The notes: generated from the letters alone by a model not told the origin. Positions 7,265 through 17,721 are shown, counted from the stretch's first letter. The stretch is DNA of 40,341 bases from Bacillota bacterium (GCA_013178415.1 JABLXA010000031.1:1-40341), one strand, 5' to 3'. A program made the numbers and translations.

Positions 7265-9040
7265 ATGTTTGGAACCGCGCTCCGGCCAGGAACTGTTTTT
7301 ATAATTATTGGAATGATATTGGGAGCAGGGGCTACGGCAAGAGCTGGAGAAGTGCTGCTGCAACCCAATCAGGCGCTACTACAACCTTATCAGAGTCTAC
7401 TGCAGCACGAACAGATGCTGGAAGACCTTAGATACCTATCCACCACCCTCAAGGAAGCTCACCCAGCCCTGGCTGACCGCGCGGCTCAGCAGGATTTTGC
7501 AGCCCGTAGTGAGGCATTGTCATCCCAATTGCGAAATCCCTTACCAGCCTGGGAGTTTTTCGCCATAGCCAATAAATTGGTCAACTCTCTACAGGATGCG
7601 CATACACGCCTGTTGCCCCCATCCGAGGGACTCCTCCCAGTGCATCTTACATGGGTCGAAGACGGCCTGGTGGTGACCAGAGTTCTGGATCCTTCCCTTC
7701 CCGTGCTCAAAGGAGACGAGCTCATCAGTCTAGGCGGCCATACACCTGATCAGCTTTTGGAAGACCTGAGTCTCTGGATCCCGCATGGAAATCCATACTG
7801 GGTCAAGGCGCTCAGTGGCCAATATTTGCAAAACCCCCTCGTCTTGCGGGGTCTTGGCTTGATCACGCCGTCAGGTACGGTCCAGATTATGGTTCGTCGT
7901 CCAAACCCAGCAGCTTCCGGACAATCTACATCGAGTCCTCTTATCTCCGCGGAGGTCCCTCTGTGGGGCAGGTTTACCGTAGTCCAGACCAGCATGGTCA
8001 CTGATGCCACCACGGGTCGCACTTTCTCGCCTGCGGCTGAAGCTGGCTTGCAGCCTGGAGACCAGATCCTATCGGCTGGCGGCAACCCCATCCATTCATC
8101 TGACGACCTGGCCCGGGCGATCCAGCAATATGGACGCGACGGCCGAAATCTGCCATTGGAAGTGCTGCGCCGCGGTCAGCGAATTATGATCTCTGTACGT
8201 CCCGCGGCCACGCGCGAACCCGGCGCTTCCGCACAAACACAACTGGTCTATCGAATTGGTGCCAGTCTCGGCCAGCCTCTGGTCCCAACACGCCCCTGGT
8301 TTGGCTGGAAGATCGACCAGCCACATGGCTATGGACTTTTCTGGCTTGATGAATGCAACGATACGAAAGAATACCGCCAGGCCGTGGAGCAATTTTTCGC
8401 GGCCGTCCGCAAAGAAGGCATTCAAAGGATCGCCATTGACCTGCGACTCAATGGTGGCGGCAACAGCATGGTCATAAATGCCTTCCTGAAACATCTGCCA
8501 TATAAAGACCTGCGGGCCGGCTACAGGTGTACTCGATTTTCCACGCAATTTTCTCAGCAGCGGGGCCTTGGAGTCCGCATCTTGACATATCTGGGACAGA
8601 CTCTGTTCCCCGGACACTGGATGCCCGTTTGGAAGGCGCCAGCGGATCAACTCTTCCAGGGACAGGTCTATGTCCTAACCTCATGGAATACCTTTAGTTC
8701 CGCCACAGACTTTGCCGCCCTTCTGTCTGATAATCACATAGCGCAAATCGTGGGAGAACCTACAGGCGGAGCTCCCACCCAATATGGGGATATTCTCAAT
8801 TTCAGGCTACCTAATACAGGCTGGTATTTCAATGTGTCGACAACTCGCTTCATCCGGCCGGATCCGACCCGTCCAGGAGAGTCGGTATATCCAGACATCC
8901 CAATCCCCACAAAGATGCGTGACATTCGGGAAGGCCGTGACCCGGTGCTTGAATGGCTCAAAGCCTCCTACGACGGGCCTAAGAGTATATCAATGTCATC
9001 GTCGCGTGAATCAGCTAGTTTGATCTCCAGATCGTTCTGA
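7265..9040 (+). CDS. Exported S41-family peptidase with PDZ domain
   Basis: A 591-residue protein starting at ATG 7265 behind AGGAGAG. Residues 1-29 form a signal peptide (hydrophobic VFIIIGMILGAGA, ending at ARAGE). A helical N-terminal region (EDLRYLSTTLKEAHPAL) resembles that of other S41-like proteins. A PDZ domain follows (AAEAGLQPGDQILSAGGNPI), then the tail-protease core: IDLRLNGGG, LTSWNTFSSATDFA with the expected nucleophilic serine, and VGEPTGGAPTQYGD. The order PDZ then core is that of CtpA-like proteases, though the whole resembles the outlying S41 group with a TPR/helical front. It probably works outside the membrane. Substrate is unknown. The last ~20 residues are serine-rich and lie close to the left end of an IS element, so the original C-terminus may be altered. 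Confidence 0.8.
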   Translation: MFGTALRPGTVFIIIGMILGAGATARAGEVLLQPNQALLQPYQSLLQHEQMLEDLRYLSTTLKEAHPALADRAAQQDFAARSEALSSQLRNPLPAWEFFAIANKLVNSLQDAHTRLLPPSEGLLPVHLTWVEDGLVVTRVLDPSLPVLKGDELISLGGHTPDQLLEDLSLWIPHGNPYWVKALSGQYLQNPLVLRGLGLITPSGTVQIMVRRPNPAASGQSTSSPLISAEVPLWGRFTVVQTSMVTDATTGRTFSPAAEAGLQPGDQILSAGGNPIHSSDDLARAIQQYGRDGRNLPLEVLRRGQRIMISVRPAATREPGASAQTQLVYRIGASLGQPLVPTRPWFGWKIDQPHGYGLFWLDECNDTKEYRQAVEQFFAAVRKEGIQRIAIDLRLNGGGNSMVINAFLKHLPYKDLRAGYRCTRFSTQFSQQRGLGVRILTYLGQTLFPGHWMPVWKAPADQLFQGQVYVLTSWNTFSSATDFAALLSDNHIAQIVGEPTGGAPTQYGDILNFRLPNTGWYFNVSTTRFIRPDPTRPGESVYPDIPIPTKMRDIREGRDPVLEWLKASYDGPKSISMSSSRESASLISRSF

Positions 9041-9123
9041 TAAAGGTCCAGGTTCCCAATGGGGAGCAGGTGTTTGTTTGCCTTGGCCCATAAGGCCGCC
9101 TGAGCGTTTAATGGACTATTGAC

Positions 9124-10544
9124 GTTATAGTCCTTACTTGAGTTGTGCAAAACCTGAACCAGAAAAATGGAAAGCAGCATAAGTGAGAAAAAGGAAGCAG
9201 ACAAGGCTGCACTTCTGTGATATAAAAGGGTTAACAATACAACCTATATATGACAGGAGTTGCAGCACATGTCTGCACCAATTATCGTACCAAGAGATAA
9301 GCGTTTGGTCAAGTTCTTTATGGCAATAGGCTTGCAGGTTATTTTATCCAAACCTCAGATCGCCTATTTTCTATACATCGTGGCAGGCATAATCGGTGGC
9401 AATGGCCGCCTCACCATATCAAATATCCATCGTGCTACGACGGTCCCAAGGGCCATTTCCAATACTACAAGATTCCTTGGACAGTCGCCTTGGGATGACA
9501 CCTTGGTCAACAGATACCGAAAGGAGTATGTCGTAGAACGATTTCAAAGGCAAGTAAGGCCTGGCACGGTTGGGTTCTTTATGATTGATGATACAACCAT
9601 GGCTAAAGATAAAGATACCAGGCATATTGAGGGACTCGATTTTCATTTCTCGCATCTTGATGGCAAAACCGTTTGGAGCCATCAGGTAGTCTCGTCCCAT
9701 TGCAAGATTGGAGATTTCTCTTTGCCTATGGATTATTCGATCTATCTGCGAGAAGAGTACTGCGAAAAACATGGGCTCGAGTTTAAGAGCAAGATCGATA
9801 TTGCCATCGAACAGATAAATGATTTCAAGGCTTTACCCGGTGTAAGGACTTATCTTCTGCTCGACAAATGGTATACCTGTCAAAAGGTAATTGAGGCCGG
9901 GTGGTCAAGGGGAATGCATACAATAGGGGCTACAAAGACCAATCGAATCATATATCCCAAGGGGATCCGTATATCCATTGCCGATTTCGCCAAGCACATC
10001 AGGAAAAGAGATCTCGACACGGTCACAGTCGATGGTAAGCGTTATGATGTGTATCGTCATGAGGGCAAAGCTGGCAAGATAGATAATGCAGTGGTCCTCA
10101 TGTGCTGGGAAGGTGGCTATGATAAGCAGGATGGACCATTCTGCATTCTGTGCACGGATGTGGAACTGGAAAGTGGCAAGGTCATAGCTTACTACTCGGA
10201 ACGTTGGGATATAGAGACTGGGTATAGGTATTTCAAGGACCGGTTAGGGTTTGACCACTACCAGGTTCGGTCACTTAGGGCGATTCAAAGGTTCTGGTGT
10301 GCAGTGTTCATGGCTTATACCTATCTGGAGCTGTACCGGGTTGAGAACAAGGGAAGGTTCAGGAATCTTGGGGAGGCGATAGATGCTTACAGACAAGGTA
10401 ATGCCCGTAGGGTTGCTAAGTTTGTATATGAAGCAGCCCTCAATGGGCAATCCCTCACGAGCATATACCGGAGTCTGGGTTTGGCTGCATGAAGTTGGGT
10501 TTCCAGTTTATTGGGCGTGCTTTCGCAAAAGTCAAGATCATAAC
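9124..10544 (+). mobile_element. IS4-superfamily (IS701-like) insertion sequence
   Basis: A single-transposase element of about 1.4 kb. Candidate imperfect inverted ends are GTTATAGTCCTT...GTTGTGCAAAA at 9124 and its complement, which reads GCTTTCGCAAAAGTCAAG...ATAAC, ending at 10544; they match at roughly three quarters of positions with a gap. I could not find a convincing target duplication, so the exact ends are tentative. Flanking genes are the S41 peptidase and a broken EamA transporter. Confidence 0.5.
9269..10492 (+). CDS. DDE transposase, IS4 superfamily
   Basis: A 407-residue transposase that appears intact. The catalytic acidic residues are likely in FFMIDDTTMAKDK (first Asp), LLLDKWYTC (second Asp) and the YSERWDIETGYRYFKDRLGF segment (Glu), which is the characteristic E-containing region of IS4-type enzymes. 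ATG 9269 is preferred because AGGAG lies nine bases before it; an in-frame TTG at 9260 is too close. No frameshift is seen, in contrast to the second element at 16 kb, so this IS could be active. IS701 rather than another IS4 subgroup is my best guess. Confidence 0.85.
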   Translation: MSAPIIVPRDKRLVKFFMAIGLQVILSKPQIAYFLYIVAGIIGGNGRLTISNIHRATTVPRAISNTTRFLGQSPWDDTLVNRYRKEYVVERFQRQVRPGTVGFFMIDDTTMAKDKDTRHIEGLDFHFSHLDGKTVWSHQVVSSHCKIGDFSLPMDYSIYLREEYCEKHGLEFKSKIDIAIEQINDFKALPGVRTYLLLDKWYTCQKVIEAGWSRGMHTIGATKTNRIIYPKGIRISIADFAKHIRKRDLDTVTVDGKRYDVYRHEGKAGKIDNAVVLMCWEGGYDKQDGPFCILCTDVELESGKVIAYYSERWDIETGYRYFKDRLGFDHYQVRSLRAIQRFWCAVFMAYTYLELYRVENKGRFRNLGEAIDAYRQGNARRVAKFVYEAALNGQSLTSIYRSLGLAA

Positions 10545-10805
10545 ATATGGGCGCGACATCGTTGCTGATACAATGCGCATAATGTGTATGCACGTATCGT
10601 CTGAATGGGGAGGGGGAACATTATTGATGAAAGGGTATAATTGTGATATCCTCATTCCTGGAACATCATTTTACATGCGGAATAGCATGGCCTCTCCCGC
10701 TGTTTCCTACTGCGCCGCGCTGATTACTGATCGATAAGATTTGCCCCTCTGATCATAGCCCAAGCCCATTGACGGCACTAATAACACTGGAAGGATCGAA
10801 ACATC

Positions 10806-11749
10806 TTGGCCGGGATTCGCAATTCAGAAAAAATGCCTGCATTATTCGCAATTCTCTTCGCTGCCGCTGTGTGGGGCGCCTCATTTATCAGCACAAAATC
10901 TCTTTTGATCTCTGGACTTACGCCCGTTCAGATTGCATTTGTGAGGTTCAGCATAGCATGCATGATCCTCGTCGGGCTTCAGATTCTGCATGGAACAGGA
11001 AAGTGGGAGCGGCCCTCAAATGAGAATCCCTCGAAACCTCCTTACAACGGTAGAATCCGAATGATGGTCGGCGGAATCATCGGCATTCCTGTATATTTCC
11101 TACTGGAAACACCGGCCTGCGCTTTACCGCGGCCAGCACAGCATCCCTCATCACTGGAACCGTGCCGGTCATCAATGCACTTGTCCTAGTCTTGCTATTA
11201 CATAGCAAAATATCCAGCTCACAGTGGGCGGGCATAGTCCTATCTTGTTTCGGTGTTTACGTTGTCACGCAGGCGGATCTGGCGGCCTCCATATCTGGCC
11301 ATGCAATGCTGGGGAATTTCCTTATTCTCCTTTCATCATGTTCCTGGGTGGCATATACCATCATCAATAAGCCTCTTCTCGACTACTACGATCGGCTCAC
11401 CCTAAACGCCTATCAGAATGTGATAGGGATCATTTGTCTCATTCCATTCGCTCTTCACGATGGCATGCCCACCATGGCTTGGGGCATCAAAGTTTGGCTC
11501 AATATCCTTTACCTCGGCGTAGTGTGTTCAGCGCTTGCCTATATTCTCTATGCATTTGCCCTCAAGCGCCTTGGATCTACAGTAGTTACCAGATTCATCA
11601 ATCTGGTGCCGTTCTTTGGTGTACTAAGTGCCACCATCCTTCTAGGAGAGCCCCTCTCATGGGTGAAAGCCATGAGTGGCATTCTAGCTATCACCGGAGT
11701 GTATCTTGTCAGCGTAGGAGGTGATATTCAACGAGCGATAGGAATATGA
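10806..11749 (+). pseudogene. EamA/DMT-family transporter, frameshifted
   Basis: Ten-helix drug/metabolite transporter with two EamA repeats. Residues up to GIPVYFLLE are read in one frame from TTG 10806 (GGAAGGA ten bases upstream). The rest, from the equivalent of NTGLRFTAASTASLITGTVP through to SVGGDIQRAIGI, is in the next frame. Adding one A to the GAAAC at about 11105-11108 (GAAAAC) restores a perfect reading through the expected conserved segment. This is therefore a one-base deletion in an A run, either a real mutation or a sequencing error. The second half has an ATG at 11162 but is unlikely to work alone. Substrate cannot be predicted. Confidence 0.8.
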
Positions 11750-11955
11750 GCTCGTATGTCGTATCGTATTGATAGACGATGTCTTAACGACTGCATAGTT
11801 ATTATCACATACGCTGCACTTAGTCTGCAATATATCCAGCATCTATCTTCTTTCCACATGTTCGTTGCCTAAGTTTTCACATTTGAGGAGATCATTGAAT
11901 TCCGACGTGTACTTCAGGATAGGACCTCCTGAGGCTGAGGGGAGGTGGAGGGTCT

Positions 11956-12951
11956 GTGACTAGCAGGGAGATAGTGAAAAGGAGCCTCGATTTCGCGGGA
12001 CCGGAGCGGATACCCATGTCATTTCCGGATCCATATCCCAACGATTTTGTAGGAGCCGGAATAAGCCCCCCTGACGATCCCACAGTCAATAAGTGGCAAT
12101 TCATTGGAAACCGCTGGGAGATGCGAGATGAATGGGGGAACATCTGGGGGAGGCTCGAAAACTTCAGTAAGGGTGAAGTGATAAAGGGAGCCATCGAGGA
12201 TGACTGGAGCCTCCTTGATTCCTATGAATTCCCCAAGCTGGAGCTCGAAGAAAGGTACGAAGATGCCCGAAGGATCTTCAGCGAGCATGAAGACAAATTC
12301 GGGATCGGTCATCTTCCCGGATTTCCATTCGCCATAGCCCGATATATGAGAAGAATGGAAGTCTTCCTTACAGATGTGCTCCTTGAGGAGGAACGGGTAA
12401 TAGGCCTTCTCGAAAAGATAGCAGACCTTCTCGAGAAATGCATAATCCAGTTTGCAAGGGCGGGCGCCGATGCAATCATGTTTGCCGAGGATTGGGGCAC
12501 GCAGGATAGGCTTCTGGTGAGCCCTGCCACCTGGCGAAAGCTTTTCAAGCCGGGTTTCGTGAGGCTCTGCCGCGCGGCTCACGACAATGGCCTTTATGTG
12601 TTTATGCATTCTTGCGGCCATATCTATGAAATAATCCCGGATCTCATCGAGGTGGGGATCGATGTCCTCCAGTTCGACCAGCCGACCCTCCACGGCATCG
12701 ATAATCTGGCTAGGGATTTTGGCGGCAAGGTGAACTTCTGGTGCCCCGTCGATATCCAGAGGACCCTTCAGACAAGAGATCCCGACGCCATCCGGAAAGA
12801 AGCCAGGGAACTCATCGAGAAGCTCGGGTGTTTCGGGGGCGGCTTCATAGCAGGCTACTATAGTTCTAATGAGGCCATAGGACTGGATCCCAAGTGGCAG
12901 GACATTGCCTGCCAGACCTTCATAGAATACGGTTCAAAGCGTTCAGTTTGA
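11956..12951 (+). CDS. URO-D-fold protein (uroporphyrinogen decarboxylase family)
   Basis: A 331-residue TIM-barrel protein of the URO-D/methyltransferase superfamily. Recognisable points are an N-terminal SREIVKRSLDFAGPERIPMSF (the family's usual opening), FAEDWGTQD and FMHSCGHIYEIIPDLIEVGIDVLQFDQP in the C-terminal half. The HSCGH motif is similar to the Zn/corrinoid-methyl-transfer branch, not to true haem-pathway HemE. No haem biosynthesis genes are near. Start is GTG 11956, behind GGAGGTGGAGGG. It precedes a second, related protein on the same strand, likely one operon. Function is probably a methyl- or carbon-group transfer on an unknown compound. Confidence 0.8.
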   Translation: MTSREIVKRSLDFAGPERIPMSFPDPYPNDFVGAGISPPDDPTVNKWQFIGNRWEMRDEWGNIWGRLENFSKGEVIKGAIEDDWSLLDSYEFPKLELEERYEDARRIFSEHEDKFGIGHLPGFPFAIARYMRRMEVFLTDVLLEEERVIGLLEKIADLLEKCIIQFARAGADAIMFAEDWGTQDRLLVSPATWRKLFKPGFVRLCRAAHDNGLYVFMHSCGHIYEIIPDLIEVGIDVLQFDQPTLHGIDNLARDFGGKVNFWCPVDIQRTLQTRDPDAIRKEARELIEKLGCFGGGFIAGYYSSNEAIGLDPKWQDIACQTFIEYGSKRSV

Positions 12952-13075
12952 GGCCGCGCGCTGGCCATTGAGGGAGATTCAAAGCATCCAGTTTGGGTCT
13001 GCGCGCAGTCAGCAGTCAGTTGAGAGGGAGCCAAGGCATCCAGTTCAAGGCCGCGCGCAGGCGGTTGAGGGAGGC
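12932..13075. repeat. Three imperfect ~48-bp tandem repeats between URO-D genes
   Basis: Units begin at about 12932, 12978 and 13031 and are 46, 53 and 45 bases long. Each has (T/C)CAA(A/G)GC(A/G)T(T/C)CAGTT, a GCGCGC core and a TTGAG(A)GGGAG end. The first unit contains the stop codon of the upstream URO-D gene. The GGGAGG ending the third unit serves as ribosome binding site for the downstream one. Confidence 0.75.
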
Positions 13076-13082
13076 TTATCGC

Positions 13083-14210
13083 ATGACCCCTCGTGAACGA
13101 TTCCTTGAGACTCTGACTTTCGGGAAGCCGGACAAGGTACCTTTCATGCCTGGATCGCCCAGGGAATCTACGCTTGCGGCCTGGCATCAGCAAGGCCTTC
13201 CGGATGGGGCAGACTACTACGAGTTTCTCTTGGAAACCCTGGGGATCCAATACGATGCGCCGAAGCAGCAAGTAAGCCTCGAGGTGTCATTCAAGATGAT
13301 CCCTGAGTTTGAGGAGAGGATCCTGGAACATAAGGACGGGCATTACATTGTGCAGGATTGGATGGGCGCCATCGTAGAGATATCCGACCGGTATGATTTC
13401 AGCTACCTCCGGAGGGCAAAGGACTTCGTCACTCGCAAGTGGCACAAGTTTCCCGTTCAGACGCCTGCTGATTGGGAGGAGATGAAGAAGCGCTATGACC
13501 CCAAAAACCCTGGTCGCTATCCCGAGGACCTCGAGGAACGCGCGAACCTTTTGCGAGAGCGTGACTATGTGGTCGGGCTCACGGTAAATGGACCCTTCTG
13601 GCAGCTCCGAGAATGGTGCGGATTTGAAGGGCTCTGCATCCTGATGATGGATGACCCGGATTTCGTCGAGGAAATGGCGAGATTCTGGACGGATTTTGTA
13701 TCGGAAACAATGGCCCCCGTGTTGGCCCGCATAAAGCTGGACTATGTAATGATCTCGGAGGACATGGCCTATAAGGCCCACAGCATGATCTCGCCCAAGA
13801 TGACACGGAGATTCCTCTTACCATCTTATGAGCGCTGGACGCAAGAGATCAAACGTAGCGGATGTCCTCTGGTGATGATGGATTCCGACGGGTACATCGC
13901 TGAACTCATTCCAATCTGGATCGAAGGCGGGATCAACTGCTGCAGTCCTGTGGAGGTTGCAGCCGGGAACGACATCGTGGAATATCGGAGCCTTTATGGC
14001 CGGAAGATGGCCTTTATGGGTGGAATTGATAAAAGAGCCATGGCCAAAGGCGGCCCGGTCATGGAGAGTGAGGTCATGAGGGTGGTTCCTCCTCTACTCG
14101 AGGACGGCGGATTCATCCCAGGCTGTGATCATGGAGTGCCGCCAGATATCTCATGGCCGGATTTTGTCGAATATAGCCGTTTGCTGGCGAAACTGACGGG
14201 ATGGCTTTAG
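13083..14210 (+). CDS. Second URO-D-fold protein
   Basis: A 375-residue member of the URO-D family, longer than its neighbour. It opens with [23 protein letters not shown], the family's N-terminal arginine-rich barrel entry. Later come [38 protein letters not shown] and [15 protein letters not shown], the order expected for the non-HemE branch found in anaerobic Bacillota. ATG 13083 has GGGAGG nine bases upstream. A longer in-frame start at 12993 would lie inside the triplicated spacer and is rejected. Two different URO-D proteins side by side suggest related enzymes in one pathway, with substrate unknown. Confidence 0.8.
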   Translation: MTPRERFLETLTFGKPDKVPFMPGSPRESTLAAWHQQGLPDGADYYEFLLETLGIQYDAPKQQVSLEVSFKMIPEFEERILEHKDGHYIVQDWMGAIVEISDRYDFSYLRRAKDFVTRKWHKFPVQTPADWEEMKKRYDPKNPGRYPEDLEERANLLRERDYVVGLTVNGPFWQLREWCGFEGLCILMMDDPDFVEEMARFWTDFVSETMAPVLARIKLDYVMISEDMAYKAHSMISPKMTRRFLLPSYERWTQEIKRSGCPLVMMDSDGYIAELIPIWIEGGINCCSPVEVAAGNDIVEYRSLYGRKMAFMGGIDKRAMAKGGPVMESEVMRVVPPLLEDGGFIPGCDHGVPPDISWPDFVEYSRLLAKLTGWL

Positions 14211-14211
14211 C

Positions 14212-14448
14212 CAGGGCGGGGTGGATGGGGCGATACATAGAGCTGGTGGGCCGCAGATCCTTGAGGAATGCAAAAGGATCCGCCGGGAGAAGGGGCCTTG
14301 CCTGCCCGGGGGGGCGGTTATAACAACAGGAGGAATGCTCAAAGCCCGGTATGTGATTCATACTGTCGGCCCGATCCGGCAGGGCGGGGATCGCGGAGAG
14401 GATCAAATTCTCGCCAGTGCATACCGGATATGTAAGAAACTTCTCTGA
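14212..14448 (+). pseudogene. Macro-domain (ADP-ribose hydrolase) fragment
   Basis: Residues [21 protein letters not shown], then [22 protein letters not shown] and ASAYR match the middle of macro-domain proteins that remove ADP-ribose or O-acetyl groups. About 35 N-terminal residues (which carry the AIVNAAN motif) and the whole C-terminal third are missing. The match begins within a few bases of the stop codon of the preceding URO-D gene, so an insertion or deletion has joined the two. It is not a functional gene. Confidence 0.8.
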
Positions 14449-14681
14449 AAGGTGTTTCTCGGGAGACGATACGTCCTGGTGGTTGGCTGCGGATCCCATA
14501 CAATGGTAGATTAAGAAATAGGTAAGCAAGAAGGTAAATCCCCTGCTTGAAACCAGCGGGGCTGCACCTAAGCATAGGGGTAGCTCCTTACCATTATTAG
14601 GGTTTTGGGGTGAGATATTACACGGGGAGACCATATATGCGGTTCTATGTAGGGCATCAGATAACCGAAAGGGGCTGAAGA

Positions 14682-15974
14682 ATGTCTACGCGGCGATTTT
14701 CCACTCAATCGGGTTGGAAGGCTGACCCATTACTTGTAAGGACTCTTGGTAAAAGGCAACCGCATGTCCTTTATGATGAGGAAAAGGTGCCACATTATAT
14801 CCTTCCCGATCCTTTGATACTTTCTGATGGTGTAAGAGTCACTACACCAGAGGTTTGGTACAGGAGGCGTATAGAAATCCTCGAGCTATTTCGTACTCAT
14901 ATATATGGGCGAGCGCCTGTTGGTCGACCTGAAGGGATGTCTTTTGAGGTTTTTGACTTAGATCATGATTCGCTTGGTGGAAGAGCAACGCGCAAACAAG
15001 TTCGTATTTACTTTGTTGGTCAACCAGATGGTCCTCACATGGATTTGCTTATTTATCTGCCGAATGATATTGTACGCCCTGTCCCTCTTTTTCTTCTCCT
15101 GAACTTTCGTGGTAATCATACCGTCCATCCCGATCCTGCCATAAGAATCACCACCAGTTGGGTCCGGGAAGGTGACCATCATGCTACCGAGGAGACGCGT
15201 GGGATAGATGCACCGGCGTTCCCAGTGGAAAGAATCCTTGCTCACGGTTATGGACTAGCAACAGCTTACTACGGCGAGATCGATCCTGACTTCCATGATG
15301 GTTTTCAGAACGGAGTACATAGGATATTTGATGGACTATTCGGGAAGAAGCGTCCACCGGATGCCTGGGGGGCTATTGGGGCCTGGGCGTGGGGGTTGAG
15401 CCGGGCTATGGACTACCTTGAGACAGATGAAGGAATTGATCGTCATCGTGTTGTCGTCTTAGGCCATTCGCGATTAGGAAAGACAGCGCTCTGGGCTGGT
15501 GCTCAGGACGGGCGGTTTGCCATTGTCATTTCTAATAATTCCGGCTGTGGCGGAGCCGCCATAAGTCGTAGGCGATTTGGTGAGACAATAAGACTCATTA
15601 ATACTGCATTTCCTCACTGGTTCTGTGAGAACTTCAAGCGCTATAATGATTGCGAGGATGAACTTCCGGTTGACCAGCATATGCTCATAGCTTTGATTGC
15701 TCCACGCCCAGTGTATGTTGCCAGTGCGGATGAGGACTTGTGGTGTGACCCATGCGGAGAGTTTCTTTCTGCAAAGGCGGCAACTCCTGTCTACAGACTG
15801 TTTGGAACGGACGGACTTCCTACTGAGGACATGCCTGCACTCAATACTCCTGTCATGGGCACTATGGGCTACCATATACGTTCTGGAGGGCACGGCCTGA
15901 CCGAGTACGATTGGGAGAGGTATATGGAATTTGCAGATATGCACTTCTCAAGATCAAGAGGGAATAAAGCCTGA
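14682..15974 (+). CDS. Glucuronoyl-esterase-like (CE15-type) alpha/beta hydrolase
   Basis: A 430-residue alpha/beta-hydrolase resembling carbohydrate esterase family 15, which split the ester linking glucuronoxylan to lignin. The nucleophile motif [15 protein letters not shown] puts the serine at residue 263; CE15 members have GxSRxGK at this point. The region [20 protein letters not shown] just before it and the late [17 protein letters not shown], with a suitable catalytic histidine, also agree. No signal peptide is evident, so it may act on imported oligomers. ATG 14682 has AAGGGG at good spacing. It stands alone: the 233-base spacer before it holds a small hairpin only, and an IS follows. 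Substrate is inferred from family. Confidence 0.78.
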   Translation: MSTRRFSTQSGWKADPLLVRTLGKRQPHVLYDEEKVPHYILPDPLILSDGVRVTTPEVWYRRRIEILELFRTHIYGRAPVGRPEGMSFEVFDLDHDSLGGRATRKQVRIYFVGQPDGPHMDLLIYLPNDIVRPVPLFLLLNFRGNHTVHPDPAIRITTSWVREGDHHATEETRGIDAPAFPVERILAHGYGLATAYYGEIDPDFHDGFQNGVHRIFDGLFGKKRPPDAWGAIGAWAWGLSRAMDYLETDEGIDRHRVVVLGHSRLGKTALWAGAQDGRFAIVISNNSGCGGAAISRRRFGETIRLINTAFPHWFCENFKRYNDCEDELPVDQHMLIALIAPRPVYVASADEDLWCDPCGEFLSAKAATPVYRLFGTDGLPTEDMPALNTPVMGTMGYHIRSGGHGLTEYDWERYMEFADMHFSRSRGNKA

Positions 15975-16003
15975 AATCGCTAACTAAGTAATTGCCAAGA
16001 GGC

Positions 16004-17721
16004 TGTTGGTTCTGCTCAAGAACTGGCACCACCTACATCTTATCTCGCCATTTCGTAGAGATCTATCCCTTTATGTTGCCACTAATTGGAGGAATTCAAC
16101 AGTCTCAGCCAAAAATAACCGGCAGATTCATGATTCCCGTGTATAATCCCTGCCAGGAATATGCTCGAGAATCCCTATTACAACTCGGGCCATCCCTTTG
16201 ATCGCCTTCAGGCTGATGGGGACATAGATACACTCATGCGTTCCCTCTCGCGCTTCTGTACCCAGGTTAAGATCCAGGAGGCCCACTTAAGGGGGGAGCT
16301 CAGGGCATTGGGGGCATGGAGCATAGGACCGGAGCTCATCTTCGGCAGGCTGTGGGATCGGCTCAAGCTCCCGGCCATCATAGGGGGTTTATTGGAAGGG
16401 CGCAAGTTCGAGTTCGACGTGGAGAGGGCGATCTTTGTCACGGTGCTGCACCGTCTGTTCGAAGCAGGTTCTGACCGCCAGGGGGTGCGCTGGATGACTG
16501 GAGTGTCCGTGGCTGGGGCGGAAGGGATACAGTTACACCATCTGTACCGTGCGATGCGCTGGCTGGGAGAGGTCAAGGACCGGATTGAAGACGGCTTGTT
16601 CTCTTCTCACCGGGATCTGTTCACTGAGCTTTCGCTGGTTTTCTTTGACACCACCAGCATCTACTTCGAGGGCAGGGGTGGGGAGACGCTCGGTCAGCTC
16701 GGGCACTCCAAGGACCGCAGAGGCGACCACAATCAGGTGGTTGTCGGAGCGCTCCTGACCCAGACAGGGAGGCCGATAAGCTGCGACGTTGCCCCGGGCA
16801 ACCAGGTGGACGTGACTGCCCTCTTGCCGATGGTAGACAGGGCCAGGGCCCGATTCGGACTCAAGAGGGTGTGCTGGGTGGCAGACCGGGGGATGTGCAG
16901 CAAGGATATCATCGAGGGGCTTGAAGAGCGGCAGATGGAGTATATCCTGGGGGTCCGGATGCGTGCAGTCAAAGAGGTGGGGGAAGAGGTTCTCTCGCGG
17001 GCTGGCCGGTATCGCGACGTCGATGACAACCTCAAGGTGAAGGAAGTCTGGGTTGGTGATAGACGTTACGTGCTGTGCTACAACCCCGAGGAGGCAGCCA
17101 AGGACAGGGCAGATAGACAGGCCATTCTTGAAGCCTTGGAGGAGGAGCTTAAGAGGGACCCCAAGGCGCTGGTGAAGAACCGTGGGACCGCCGGTTTCTC
17201 AAGATAGATGGCAAGGCCATCAGCATAGACAAGGATAAGGTGGCCGAGGAGGAGCGCTTTGACGGGAAGCTCGTGCTCAGGACCAACACTACGTTACCAG
17301 CCGATGAGGTCGCACTGAGGTACAAGGAGCTTTGGATGGTAGAGGCGTTCTTCCGGGCAGCGAAGAGCCTGCTGGAGACAAGGCCGGTGTTCCACAAGTA
17401 TGACGACACGATCAGGGGTCACATCTTTTCGGGCTTCCTTGCGCTGCTCTTAAGGCACGAGCTCATGAGCTCTCTTGCATCTCGTGGAGAGAAGGCCGAG
17501 TGGGCAGACATCGTGCGGGATCTTGCGGCCCTGCAGGAAGTCGAGGTGGAGCAGGACGGTCGTCGCTACCGCCTGCGCTTGCCCCTTCAAGGGGTCTGCG
17601 GTAAGGTGTTCCAGGCCGTGGGGGTCGCAGTGCCCTGGCCCGTCCAGGCGATGTAATGTGGTGCCAAGGCCTTTCCGTGTACACGCAACCGCCCACCACA
17701 CGGGCACCGCGCGGAACCAAC
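16004..17721 (+). mobile_element. IS1634-like insertion sequence
   Basis: The element is bounded by GTTGGTTCTGCTC (16004-16016) and the inverted form GCGCGGAACCAAC (17709-17721), matching at 11 of 13 positions. The length, about 1.7 kb, suits IS1634-type elements with one transposase gene. I see no clear target-site duplication. Its only gene is frameshifted, so this copy is probably immobile unless the shift is a sequencing error. Confidence 0.65.
16161..17656 (+). pseudogene. IS1634-family transposase, frameshifted
   Basis: A DDE transposase in two frames. The first part (ATG 16161 to the stop at 17207) has FFDTTSIYFEGRGG, HSKDRRGDHNQVVVGAL and CWVADRGMCS. The second part, from 17187 on, has RFLKIDGKAISID, then the ELWMVEAFFRAAKSLLETRPVF segment that carries the catalytic glutamate and the IRGHIFSGFLALLL stretch. 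Inserting a single base after GGG at 17184-17186 (GGGTACCGC instead of GGGACCGC) joins the frames as NRGYRRFLKID, the usual sequence in this family. The mutation removes the last catalytic residue from the main product. Confidence 0.8.

Noticed and set aside
8968-9237. 89-codon minus-strand frame with a hydrophobic start
   Set aside because: It overlaps the end of the S41 peptidase and the left end of an IS element, starts with TTG without a ribosome binding site, and has no recognisable family.
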